Position numbers and translations under genes: made by a program
Shown here: in pieces, positions 1-6,900 of the stretch
Layout: each line of letters begins with the position of its first letter
How positions within the stretch are numbered: position 1 is the first letter of the stretch
The notes under the pieces: generated by a model
What the model was told of the DNA's origin: nothing
The model's input: the letters and a program-made list of their open reading frames with translations, nothing else
Database searches by the model: none
From: Bacteroidota bacterium
Lineage (GTDB): Bacteria > Bacteroidota > Bacteroidia > Chitinophagales > Chitinophagaceae
Length of the DNA stretch: 8,378 nucleotides
Reading direction: 5' to 3'
Assembly: GCA_023429985.1 (NCBI GenBank)
Contig: JAEZCV010000163.1
Location: 1-8,378, forward strand

Positions 1-98
1 AACAACTGTTCAACAACCATTCAACAACTGTTCAACAACCATTCAACAACTGTTCAACCACCATTCAACAACTGTTCAACCACCATTCAACCACCATT
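1..98. repeat. 11-bp tandem repeat array, about nine units, cut by window edge
   Basis: Nine units of 11 bp follow each other without spacers (the first lacks one base at the window edge). Three variants occur: CAACAACTGTT, CAACAACCATT and CAACCACCATT. The first two alternate strictly through base 54, then the third replaces the second, giving a higher-order period of 22 bp. The array decays into CAACATACATC after base 98. The plus strand has no stop codon in any frame; the minus strand carries TGA in every unit, so all three minus frames are closed because 11 is not a multiple of 3. It is most simply a non-coding minisatellite upstream of the DinB-like gene. Its left end is outside the window, so total copy number is unknown. 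Confidence 0.93.
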
Positions 99-184
99 CA
101 ACATACATCTGCCCCCCGGACTATGTCGCAATGTCCCCTGCCCTGCTTTTTTTGACTTTGTTAGTTTTACCAAAATCATTCATC

Positions 185-682
185 ATGGAAAAACAAACTG
201 CAAGCACACGCACTTCATCATTACTTACATTGTTTGATTATCATACCGGGTTTTTTCCAAAAGTTTTGAAAGGACTGTCGGAAGCGGATATGCATAATCG
301 TTTAAGTACACAGGCCAATCATCCCGCATGGATTGCCGGCGCCCTAGTGCAACAAAGATTTACCATGGCTTCGGAAATGGAACATGATATCAAACAAACC
401 GGAGAAGCGCTTTTTGCAGATTTTAAGGGTATCCAGGAAAATATTCAATATCCTTCAAATGAGGATTATATCCAGGATTGGGAAGCCATCACCAGGGAAG
501 CAAGAAAAGCACTTACAAAAATTGACGATGCCAAACTAGATAGTATATTCGATATGGGTGGAACGAAAATGCCTTACTATGATTTAATTTGTTTTACCAT
601 TTACAGGGAAGCCAGTATGATTGGCCAGCTTGCACTTTGGAGAAGATTGCTGGGGCATGAGGCGATGAGGTATGATGGGTGA
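185..682 (+). CDS. DinB-like four-helix-bundle protein lacking the metal-ligand histidines
   Basis: A 165-residue protein that I assign to the DinB/YfiT-like superfamily from two family landmarks: NHPAWIAGAL (residues 45-54), matching the usual N-H-x-x-W-x-x-G-H-L turn, and YREASMIGQLALWRRLLG (140-157), matching the usual HExxHxGQ...RRLLG last helix. In metal-binding members three histidines bind a divalent metal. Here all three appear replaced: Ala53 for the GH histidine, Arg141 and Met145 for the two in HExxH. The protein is therefore probably not a classical metal-dependent thiol transferase; its substrate is unknown. I chose ATG 185 over ATG 131: the 18 extra residues are hydrophobic and precede the expected first helix, and 165 aa is normal for the family. 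The frame remains open to the left window edge. No signal peptide is expected from start 185, so it should be cytoplasmic. Confidence 0.78.
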   Translation: MEKQTASTRTSSLLTLFDYHTGFFPKVLKGLSEADMHNRLSTQANHPAWIAGALVQQRFTMASEMEHDIKQTGEALFADFKGIQENIQYPSNEDYIQDWEAITREARKALTKIDDAKLDSIFDMGGTKMPYYDLICFTIYREASMIGQLALWRRLLGHEAMRYDG

Positions 683-690
683 GTGGTGAG

Positions 691-710
691 CCTGCCTGCC
701 GGCAGGCAGG
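691..710. repeat. 20-bp perfect palindrome (CCTGCC/GGCAGG type intergenic repeat)
   Basis: CCTGCCTGCCGGCAGGCAGG is its own exact reverse complement. It lies 8 bp after the stop of the DinB-like gene, inside a GTGAG-rich stretch (GTGAGTGGTGAG on the left, GTGAGGAGTGAGG on the right), as if placed into a simple repeat. There is no T-run on either side, so it is not a normal intrinsic terminator. Read on the minus strand it encodes LPAGRQA, a peptide I remember as a frequent spurious translation in Bacteroidota assemblies, which suggests a dispersed multicopy palindrome. That last point is recollection, not something the window can show. Confidence 0.85.
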
Positions 711-750
711 TAGTGAGGAGTGAGGGGTGCATAATTAAAAAAATTAAACA

Positions 751-1584
751 ATGAAAAGAATATTTCTACTTCTGACTCTAATTTTTTCTTTTGCGGTAAA
801 TGCACAAACAAAAGAAAAACCATTTGTTTTAGGAACCACGATTGAGATGTATTCCAAAGAACTGGGAGAGAACAGGGTATTGAATATTTATTTGCCTGAA
901 GGTTATAATGAAAAAGATTCCCTTTCATACCCGGTAATTTATTTACTGGATGGTTCGGCAGATGAAGATTTTATTCATATAGTGGGACTGGTACAATTCA
1001 ACAGTTTTGAATGGGTGAACCGGGTGCCGAAATCTATTGTTGTAGGCATTGCAACTGTTGACCGAAGGCGAGATTTTAGTTTTCCAACAACTGTAAAAGA
1101 AGAAAAAGAAAGGTTCCCGGGTTCCGGCCATTCCCAAAAATTCATTTCTTTTATTGAAAAAGACCTGCAACCTTTTATTGAAAAGAAATATAAGACCAGG
1201 CCATCTAAAACTATCATAGGGCAATCTTTTGGAGGATTACTGACTACAGAAATACTATTGAAAAAACCACATCTTTTTCAACATTATATAATTGTAAGTC
1301 CGAGTTTATGGTGGGACAATGGCTCACTTTTATCCCAGGACACTGAAATACTTAAGGCGGACTTCAAGCAGGAAACTTCCGTATATATTGCTGTTGGAAA
1401 AGAAGGATTAACGCCAACAAAAATTCCCAGGGTTATGGAAGTAGATGCTAATTTACTTGCAGATAAGATCAAGGCAACAAAAAGCAAATCGATCAGGTTG
1501 CATTTTGATTACCTGCCTAAGGAGGATCACGCAACCATTATGCATGAGGCAGTGGGGAATGCTTTTGGTTGGTTGTATAAGTAG
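751..1584 (+). CDS. secreted alpha/beta-hydrolase esterase (putative esterase family, BesA/IroE-like)
   Basis: A 277-residue protein with a clear Sec signal peptide (residues 1-19: MKR, a hydrophobic core, then a VNA-QT type cleavage site), so it acts in the periplasm or outside the cell. The alpha/beta-hydrolase fold of the putative esterase family (PF00756 type, which includes esterase D and siderophore esterases) is shown by PVIYLLDG (61-68), the nucleophile elbow GQSFGG (157-162, Ser159) and SPSLWWDN (183-190), a motif common in the BesA/IroE branch. His260 in KEDHATIMH is the probable catalytic base; an acid near VGKE (215-218) is possible but unproven. Similar proteins hydrolyse esters of siderophores, acetylated sugars or acyl-thioesters. 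No siderophore or polysaccharide genes lie nearby, so the substrate is open. The start is set by the signal peptide; the leader is A-rich with no strong ribosome site. A terminator candidate follows the stop codon. Confidence 0.88.
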   Translation: MKRIFLLLTLIFSFAVNAQTKEKPFVLGTTIEMYSKELGENRVLNIYLPEGYNEKDSLSYPVIYLLDGSADEDFIHIVGLVQFNSFEWVNRVPKSIVVGIATVDRRRDFSFPTTVKEEKERFPGSGHSQKFISFIEKDLQPFIEKKYKTRPSKTIIGQSFGGLLTTEILLKKPHLFQHYIIVSPSLWWDNGSLLSQDTEILKADFKQETSVYIAVGKEGLTPTKIPRVMEVDANLLADKIKATKSKSIRLHFDYLPKEDHATIMHEAVGNAFGWLYK

Positions 1585-1585
1585 G

Positions 1586-1613
1586 AACCTCCACCCCATG
1601 TGGCCGGTTTTTT
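1586..1613 (+). terminator. probable intrinsic terminator of the esterase gene
   Basis: Starting 2 nt after the stop codon, AACC-T-CCAC-CCCAT-GTGG-CC-GGTT can fold into two short stacked helices (AACC/GGTT and CCAC/GTGG) separated by a small 1/2 internal loop. It ends in a run of six T (1608-1613, two of them in the stem). The stem is modest, so efficiency is uncertain. If active it separates the esterase transcript from the small gene and xth that follow. Confidence 0.45.
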
Positions 1614-1637
1614 GCAGTATTTTATAAAACCTTTATT

Positions 1638-1838
1638 ATGGATAAGAATAAAAATCGCCGGAATGATGAAATTGACCAGGACAGCCCATTGGCACCTGAT
1701 CCGGAAACGCTGCATACCACTGACCCACAGGAACACATGGAAGGACCTGTATCCTCATCTATGAAAAATATCAGCAAAACCTTTGAAACGGACGAAAGCA
1801 AAAAAGAAGCGGAAGAAAGAAGGGATCATAATATGTAA
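1638..1838 (+). CDS. small acidic, probably disordered protein coupled to xth
   Basis: A 66-residue hydrophilic protein with 17 Asp/Glu against 10 Lys/Arg and three His. The first half is rich in Pro, Asp and Asn, and the C-terminal part (43-63) is charged and likely helical. There is no signal peptide, membrane segment, Cys or recognisable domain; I do not recognise the family. Its stop codon overlaps the xth start by one base (TAATG at 1836-1840), the usual arrangement for translational coupling, which argues that it is a real gene. The 53-bp gap upstream holds the esterase terminator and an AT-rich stretch that could contain a promoter, though I see no clear Bacteroidota -7/-33 pair. A link with DNA repair is inferred from position only. 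Confidence 0.68.
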   Translation: MDKNKNRRNDEIDQDSPLAPDPETLHTTDPQEHMEGPVSSSMKNISKTFETDESKKEAEERRDHNM

Positions 1839-2668
1839 TGGAATCCCCATTGAACCCATACAAAATTGCCACCTATAATGTAAACGGGGTTAATGGAAGA
1901 TTGCCCGTACTCCTTCGCTGGCTGAAAGAATCCGGACCGGATATCGTATGCCTGCAGGAACTGAAAGCTCCTGAAGAGAAATTCCCACTAAAAGATATTG
2001 AAGAAGCAGGTTACGAAGCCATTTGGCATGGGCAAAAAAGCTGGAATGGCGTTGCCATATTATCACGCGTGGGCAGGCCTGAAGAAATTCTGCGTGCCCT
2101 GCCGGGAGATTTAACGGATGAACATAGCCGTTATATTGAAGCCAAGGTAAACGGAATCATCATAGCCAGTATTTATTTACCAAATGGAAATCCTGCTCCC
2201 GGACCTAAATTTGATTATAAACTCCAATGGTTTGAAAGGCTGCAGCAACATGCTGCTGGTTTAATTAATAATAAAAATCCGGTGATACTTTGTGGTGATT
2301 TTAATGTAATGCCTGAAGAACTGGATGTTTATAAACCCGAACGATGGGTGAAAGATGCACTTTTCAGACCAGAAACCCGGGAGGCATTTAAAAAATTAAA
2401 GGAACAAGGCTGGACAGATGCCATCAGAAAACTATATCCCGACGATGTTATTTATACATTCTGGGATTATTTCCGTGATGCCTATAAACGTAATGCCGGA
2501 TTAAGAATTGATCATTTTCTATTAAACAAACCTGCAGAAAAATTACTGCAGGCGGGTGGCGTTGATCATTACGTGCGAGGCTGGGAAAAAACAAGTGATC
2601 ATGCGCCTGTGTTTGTGATGGTGAACAACCCACCTACCCTGCTCAAAGAATCCATTCTTGCCTCGTGA
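1838..2668 (+). CDS. xth: exodeoxyribonuclease III (AP endonuclease)
   Basis: A 276-residue enzyme of the ExoIII/APE1 endonuclease-exonuclease-phosphatase family. It cuts DNA 5' of abasic sites and removes 3' blocking groups in base excision repair, using Mg2+ in the cytoplasm. Catalytic residues are all visible, with E. coli equivalents in brackets: Asn14 (N7), Glu41 in CLQELK (E34), Tyr113 (Y109), Asp154 and Asn156 in GDFNV (D151, N153), Asp225 in RIDH (D229), Asp254-His255 in SDHAP (D258-H259). Length is normal apart from about 15 extra residues after SDHAPVFVMV. The ATG overlaps the stop of the 66-aa gene; an AGAAGG-like purine stretch lies about 15 nt upstream, too far for a strong ribosome site, which fits coupled translation. 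The last 70 bp overlap the convergent LLM gene. Confidence 0.95.
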   Translation: MESPLNPYKIATYNVNGVNGRLPVLLRWLKESGPDIVCLQELKAPEEKFPLKDIEEAGYEAIWHGQKSWNGVAILSRVGRPEEILRALPGDLTDEHSRYIEAKVNGIIIASIYLPNGNPAPGPKFDYKLQWFERLQQHAAGLINNKNPVILCGDFNVMPEELDVYKPERWVKDALFRPETREAFKKLKEQGWTDAIRKLYPDDVIYTFWDYFRDAYKRNAGLRIDHFLLNKPAEKLLQAGGVDHYVRGWEKTSDHAPVFVMVNNPPTLLKESILAS

Positions 2669-3618
2669 TCGTAAACATGAGAGGCGATCATGATCTCGTT
2701 TACATTTGTTTTGCTTAAAAAATTCTGTAATTCTTCTTCAACAGTTTTCGTACTTCCAATGAATGAATAATGCATCATTTGTTGAACACCTGCTCTTTCT
2801 CTTTCATTCCAGATATCATCCATATTCTTTACAGGAGGTGGAAGTGGTCGCCTGTCGTTGCGGAACAATCCAAGTGCAAGCTGCTGAAATGAAGTTGAAA
2901 GATGCCTGGCTTCTTCATCTGTATCTGCAGCTATAACATTAACACAGGCCATGGCATATGGCTGATCCAGATATTTTGATGGCTTAAATGTTGAACGGTA
3001 TGCATCCAGGGCTTCCATTAATTGCGCAGGAGCAAAATGAGATGCAAATGCAAATGGCAATCCTAACATAGCGGCCAATTGCGCACTGTAAGTGCTAGAG
3101 CCGAGAAGCCAGACAGGAACATGTGTATTTTGTCCGGGTACAGCCCGGATCTTTGCATCATCTTCAGGCTTGCCAAGGTAATTCAACAGTTCAATAACAT
3201 CATTGGGAAACTGGTTAACATCTGCGTTCATATTTCTGCGCAAGGCATAAGAGGTTAGCGGATCGGTTCCCGGAGCACGTCCCAATCCCAAATCAATTCT
3301 ACCAGGGAATAAAGTTTCCAGGGTTCCGAATTGTTCAGCAATGATCAATGGTGCATGGTTGGGTAACATCACCCCGCCTGAGCCCACGCGAATGGTTGAT
3401 GTATTAGCAGCAACAAATCCAATTAGCACTGCGGTTGCCGAAGATGCAACGCTTTCCATATTGTGATGTTCCGCAAACCAGTATCTTTTAAATCCAAGCG
3501 CTTCTGCATGTTTTGCATTCTCAAGGCTACGCTGAAATGCGGAAGCCGGTGAAGCATCTCCTTCAACAATGGTTGCCAGGTCGAGAACTGAAAATGGTAT
3601 GGATGATAATTTTTCCAT
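2599..3618 (-). CDS. LLM class flavin-dependent oxidoreductase (luciferase family, group 1 / YhbW-like)
   Basis: A 339-residue bacterial-luciferase-like TIM-barrel protein, expected to use reduced FMN supplied by a separate reductase to oxidise an unknown small substrate in the cytoplasm. Diagnostic motifs: FSVLDLATIVEG (9-20), WFAEHHNM (47-54), RVGSGGVMLPNHAPL (77-91), EQFGTLE (95-101) and LGLGRAPGTDP (110-120). This is the pattern of luciferase-family group 1 proteins (YhbW-like, TIGR03558 type), whose physiological role is generally unknown. Length fits the family. The C-terminal tail after DHEARMDSL departs from the usual R-S-(Y/F)-E-I ending, and its last 23 codons overlap the 3' end of the convergent xth gene. 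A strong terminator hairpin stands just upstream of the start codon, leaving little room for a separate promoter. There is no signal peptide. Confidence 0.92.
   Translation of the reverse strand: MEKLSSIPFSVLDLATIVEGDASPASAFQRSLENAKHAEALGFKRYWFAEHHNMESVASSATAVLIGFVAANTSTIRVGSGGVMLPNHAPLIIAEQFGTLETLFPGRIDLGLGRAPGTDPLTSYALRRNMNADVNQFPNDVIELLNYLGKPEDDAKIRAVPGQNTHVPVWLLGSSTYSAQLAAMLGLPFAFASHFAPAQLMEALDAYRSTFKPSKYLDQPYAMACVNVIAADTDEEARHLSTSFQQLALGLFRNDRRPLPPPVKNMDDIWNERERAGVQQMMHYSFIGSTKTVEEELQNFLSKTNVNEIMIASHVYDHEARMDSLSRVGGLFTITNTGA
2671..2703 (+). terminator. candidate hairpin terminator of xth, inside the LLM coding region
   Basis: Three bases after the xth stop codon, GTAAAC (2671-2676) and GAG (2679-2681) can pair with CTC (2695-2697) and GTTTAC (2698-2703). 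This gives a nine-pair stem with a 2-nt bulge and a 13-nt loop, followed by ATTTGTTTTGCTT on the plus strand. The T-tract is interrupted and the loop is large, so this is only a candidate. It lies within codons of the oppositely oriented LLM gene, so it would have to be compatible with that protein's sequence. Confidence 0.3.
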
Positions 3619-3633
3619 GATTATAAAAGTTAA

Positions 3634-3662
3634 ATAAAAAATGGGAGAGCCGCGGCTCTCCC
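3634..3662 (-). terminator. strong intrinsic terminator or attenuator directly before the LLM gene
   Basis: Bases 3643-3662 form a 20-bp perfect palindrome, GGGAGAGCCGCGGCTCTCCC. Read on the minus strand it gives an 8-bp GC-rich stem with a CGCG loop, followed by A and then six T (3641-3636), a textbook rho-independent terminator. On the plus strand no T-run follows, so it works for minus-strand transcripts only. The last T lies about 17 nt before the LLM start codon. It probably ends read-through from the efflux operon; alternatively it attenuates the LLM gene itself. Confidence 0.75.
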
Positions 3663-3764
3663 CGATAATCCTGCCTGTTATTTTATATGCGTCGTTTTAT
3701 TTCCATTCTAAATACTAGCTAACATTGTTGGCGATAATTTTTCTTTGAAATGGTGATTCATTGA

Positions 3765-3905
3765 GATTGCTTCGTCGCTCCTTGCGTCGCTTCTCGCAAT
3801 GACGAGTCCTGCTCCTTCCGTCGCGCTTCGCAATGACGAGTCCTGCCCCTTGGGTCGCTTCTCGCAATGACCCATATTGCTCCTTGCGTCACTCCTTGCA
3901 ATGAC
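3765..3905. repeat. tandem intergenic repeat: four units sharing a 27-bp core, 34-bp period
   Basis: Units lie at 3765-3803 (39 bp), 3804-3837, 3838-3871 and 3872-3905 (34 bp each), directly abutting. All four end in a shared 27-bp core close to GCTCCTTGCGTCGC followed by TTCTCGCAATGAC; units 2 and 3 also share the lead-in GAGTCCTG. The first unit begins GATTGCTTCGTCG, so it has ATTGC at one end and GCAAT at the other as a short terminal inverted repeat. This resembles the dispersed ATTGCGAG-type intergenic repeats I recall from Bacteroidota genomes. The array begins 11 bp past the stop of the RND pump gene, in its 3' untranslated region. No open frame supports a protein. The neighbouring 3663-3764 stretch shows nothing I can name. 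Confidence 0.88.
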
Positions 3906-3916
3906 TGCAGTTAAAT

Positions 3917-6900
3917 TTAAATATGAGAAGGATCAAATTCCTTTTCATTATGAACTTTAAAAACATAGGGTTCTGAGATCATCCTTTCAATAGGTTGTGG
4001 TTGTTTTCCTTTCTTAAATTTCATGATAAGTTTATCAAAGATGGCATACATCACCGGCACTACAACCAGCGTAAGGAACAGTGAACTGATTAAACCTCCA
4101 ATGATAACCCATGCAAGACCATTCTTCCATTCTGCACCTGCCCCTGATGCCAGTGCAATGGGAAGCATACCAATTACCATAGCGATAGTCGTCATGAGTA
4201 TCGGACGTAATCGTGCATGATTAGCATCGAGTAATGCCTGGTAGGTACTTGCACCTTCAGCCTTTCTCTGGTTTGTAAAATCAACCAGCAAAATGGCGTT
4301 CTTGGCAACCAGTCCAATTAACATGATCAATCCTAAAATGGTAAAGAGGTTGAGCGAATTGTTGGTTAATGCCAATGCCAGCAATGCACCAATAATTGAT
4401 AATGGAATTGAAAACAATACCACAAATGGATATACAAAACTATTGTACAATGCCACCATGATGAGGTAAACCAGGATAATTGCGGCTAGCAAAGCAAATC
4501 CAAGTGACCCAAAACCCTCACTCTGGTTTTCCATTTCACCACTCCAGATATAGTCAACACCAACAGGCCTTTTTACCTGGTCGAAAGCAGCCTGCCATTC
4601 GGCTGCCACCGTACCTGTTGGACGACCAACAGTTTGTGCCTGAACAGTTACTGAAGTTGCCTTATCTCTTCTTTCCAATTGACCTGGACCAGAACTTTCC
4701 TGAATACTGGCAAATTGAGAAAGCCTGATCTGTTGTCCTTTATCATTAATAAATAAAAGATTGCTAACATCTTCAATGTTCTTACGATTGAAACTTCCAT
4801 AACGGATATTAATATCATACTCATACTCTCCCTGCCTGAACTTTCCATTGGTATTTCCGCTAAATGCCGTTTGCATGGTAGCACCAACTGTTGAAAGAGA
4901 GAGCCCCAGTGCAGACATTTTATCCCTGTCAACCTGCACATTTATTTCCGGATTACCGGCTTCCACTGAAAGTTTCATTTCTGTAGCACCTTCAATTCCT
5001 TTCAATTTGTTCATGGCTGCTGTGGCAAATACCATTACACTGTCAAGATCAGGGCCCGTAACTACAAGTGCAAGCGGGGCTTGTTCTGCCGAACCAAGAA
5101 TGCTTACAGGAACGGTTTTCACTTTTGCACCTACAAGAACGGGTTCCAATTCCTGTTTAATTTTAGCGGCATAAATAGAAGATGGATCTTCGCGGTCCTT
5201 TTTATCTACCAGTTGCACATTGATCTCCGACTTATAGGCTGTGGCACGGTTGCCACCCATTCCTTCACTTGACTGTCCAACAGTGGCAATCAGCTTGGTA
5301 ACCTCTTTTTTATTTTTCAGGTAATCTTCCGCTTTTTGTGTCATGGCATTCGTTTGCTCGATGGATGCATCCTTAGGCATTTCTATCTGCACAAGAAATT
5401 CACCACGATCGCTTTTTGCAAAGAATTCAGCACCAATATATCCGGCTCCTAATAAATAAAATGAGCTGATTAACAAACCAAATACAAGAGCAAGCGTTGT
5501 TTTTTTATGAGCGAGTGACCATTTTAAAATATTTCCTACAAAAGAAGTGAACCTGTTAAGGCCTGTTTCAAAGGCTATAATGATCCTTCCAAATAAAGAT
5601 TTGTTTGTGATCTTTTCCAGCTTTCCAAACCTGGAGGAAAGCCATGGAACTATGGTAAAAGACGAAAGCAATGAAAATAATGTGGCAATGGAAACGGTTA
5701 CGGCAAACTGCTTAAGGATGTCGGCTGCAAGTCCGGAACTCAATGCAATGGGAATAAAAACCACTACAATAACAAGTGTTATGGAAGTAACGGTAAAACC
5801 AATTTCTTTTGTGGCATCGTAAGCTGCACGAACACGGTTCTTACCCATTTCCATATGCCTGTAAATATTTTCCAGAACAACAATGGCATCATCCACTAAA
5901 ATTCCTACTACTAGCGATAAGGCAAGCAGCGACATGAGGTTAAGTGTATAGCCCAGGAGATACATTCCAATAAAAGTTGCAATGAGGGATGCCGGAATGG
6001 CCACCATTACAATCACGGCATTTCTAATGCTGTGCAGGAAGAATAACATTACAAAAGCAACCAGTATAATGGCAAGTACCAGGTCGAAGATCACAGCGTC
6101 GGCTGACTTCAATGTATAAATCGAGCTGTCGTTAGCAACATCCATTTTCAAACCGGATGAAGCATAATCAGCTTCAAGTTTAGTGATAGCTTTTCTTATT
6201 TCTTCACTTACCCCAACCGCATTTGCATCAGATTGTTTCAATACCTGTACGGCAATAGCTGATTGCTGGTTAACACGTGCCAGTTTTTCAACATCCTTTT
6301 GTGCATCCTGCACATCGGCAACATCTGTCAAACGCACCTGTGCACCTGTTGATGATGTAGCCACCACCAGGTTCCTTAATTCATCAACCGTTTTGTATTT
6401 GCCTGCCAAACGAATAAGCACATCCTGCTCCCTTGTTTGAACACTTCCTGTAGGAAAATCGAGGTTGGAAGAGAGAATGGCATTTTGCACCTGTAATAAA
6501 GACAAACCATATCCCTGTAAACGACCGGCATCAATACTCACCTGGATCTCTCTTTCCTGTCCGCCTATAAGGTTTATTTGTGCCACACCTTCCACTCTTG
6601 ACAGGAAAGGAGCAATGCGTTTATCCATCAGGTCGTAGAATGCAGCTTCGTCCATATTAGCCGATGCTGCCATGGTCATGATGGGAAGGTCATCCAGTGA
6701 AAATTTATTGAGAGATGGAGGATCCACATCCTCGGGAAGGTCTTTCAAAATTGCATTGATCCTTCGTTGGGCATCATTCAATGCATAGTCAACATCGGTT
6801 TCACTATTTAATGTGATAATTACGGAAGAAAGACTTTCAAAGGAACGCGTGTCTAACTTTTTAATATTCTCCATGGAGGATACTGCATCTTCAATTTTCT

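Noticed and set aside
1..98. Plasmid-type iteron origin
   Set aside because: No replication initiator gene or AT-rich unwinding region is seen, and the 11-bp units are shorter than typical iterons; the neighbours are chromosomal housekeeping genes.
131..184. Longer N-terminus for the DinB-like protein starting at ATG 131
   Set aside because: It adds 18 hydrophobic residues before the normal family start and would make a signal-like segment on a cytoplasmic fold; ATG 185 fits better, although no ribosome site decides between them.
121..184. Bacteroidota promoter upstream of the DinB-like gene
   Set aside because: TTTG and a TAGTTTTA element occur, but the spacing between them (about 7 bp) is far from the expected 19-20 bp, so I do not annotate it.
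691..710. Intrinsic terminator of the DinB-like gene
   Set aside because: The palindrome is perfect, but no T-run follows on either strand.
584..928. Minus-strand open frame of 114 codons
   Set aside because: It crosses the palindrome (giving LPAGRQA) and lies antisense to the DinB-like and esterase genes, with no domain; a shadow frame.
3765..3905. CRISPR array
   Set aside because: Repeat units abut directly with no unique spacers, and no cas genes are present.
4480..6440. Several plus-strand open frames of 60-110 codons opposite the RND pump gene
   Set aside because: All are antisense to a well-supported membrane-protein gene and lack domains, leaders or spacing of their own; shadow frames.
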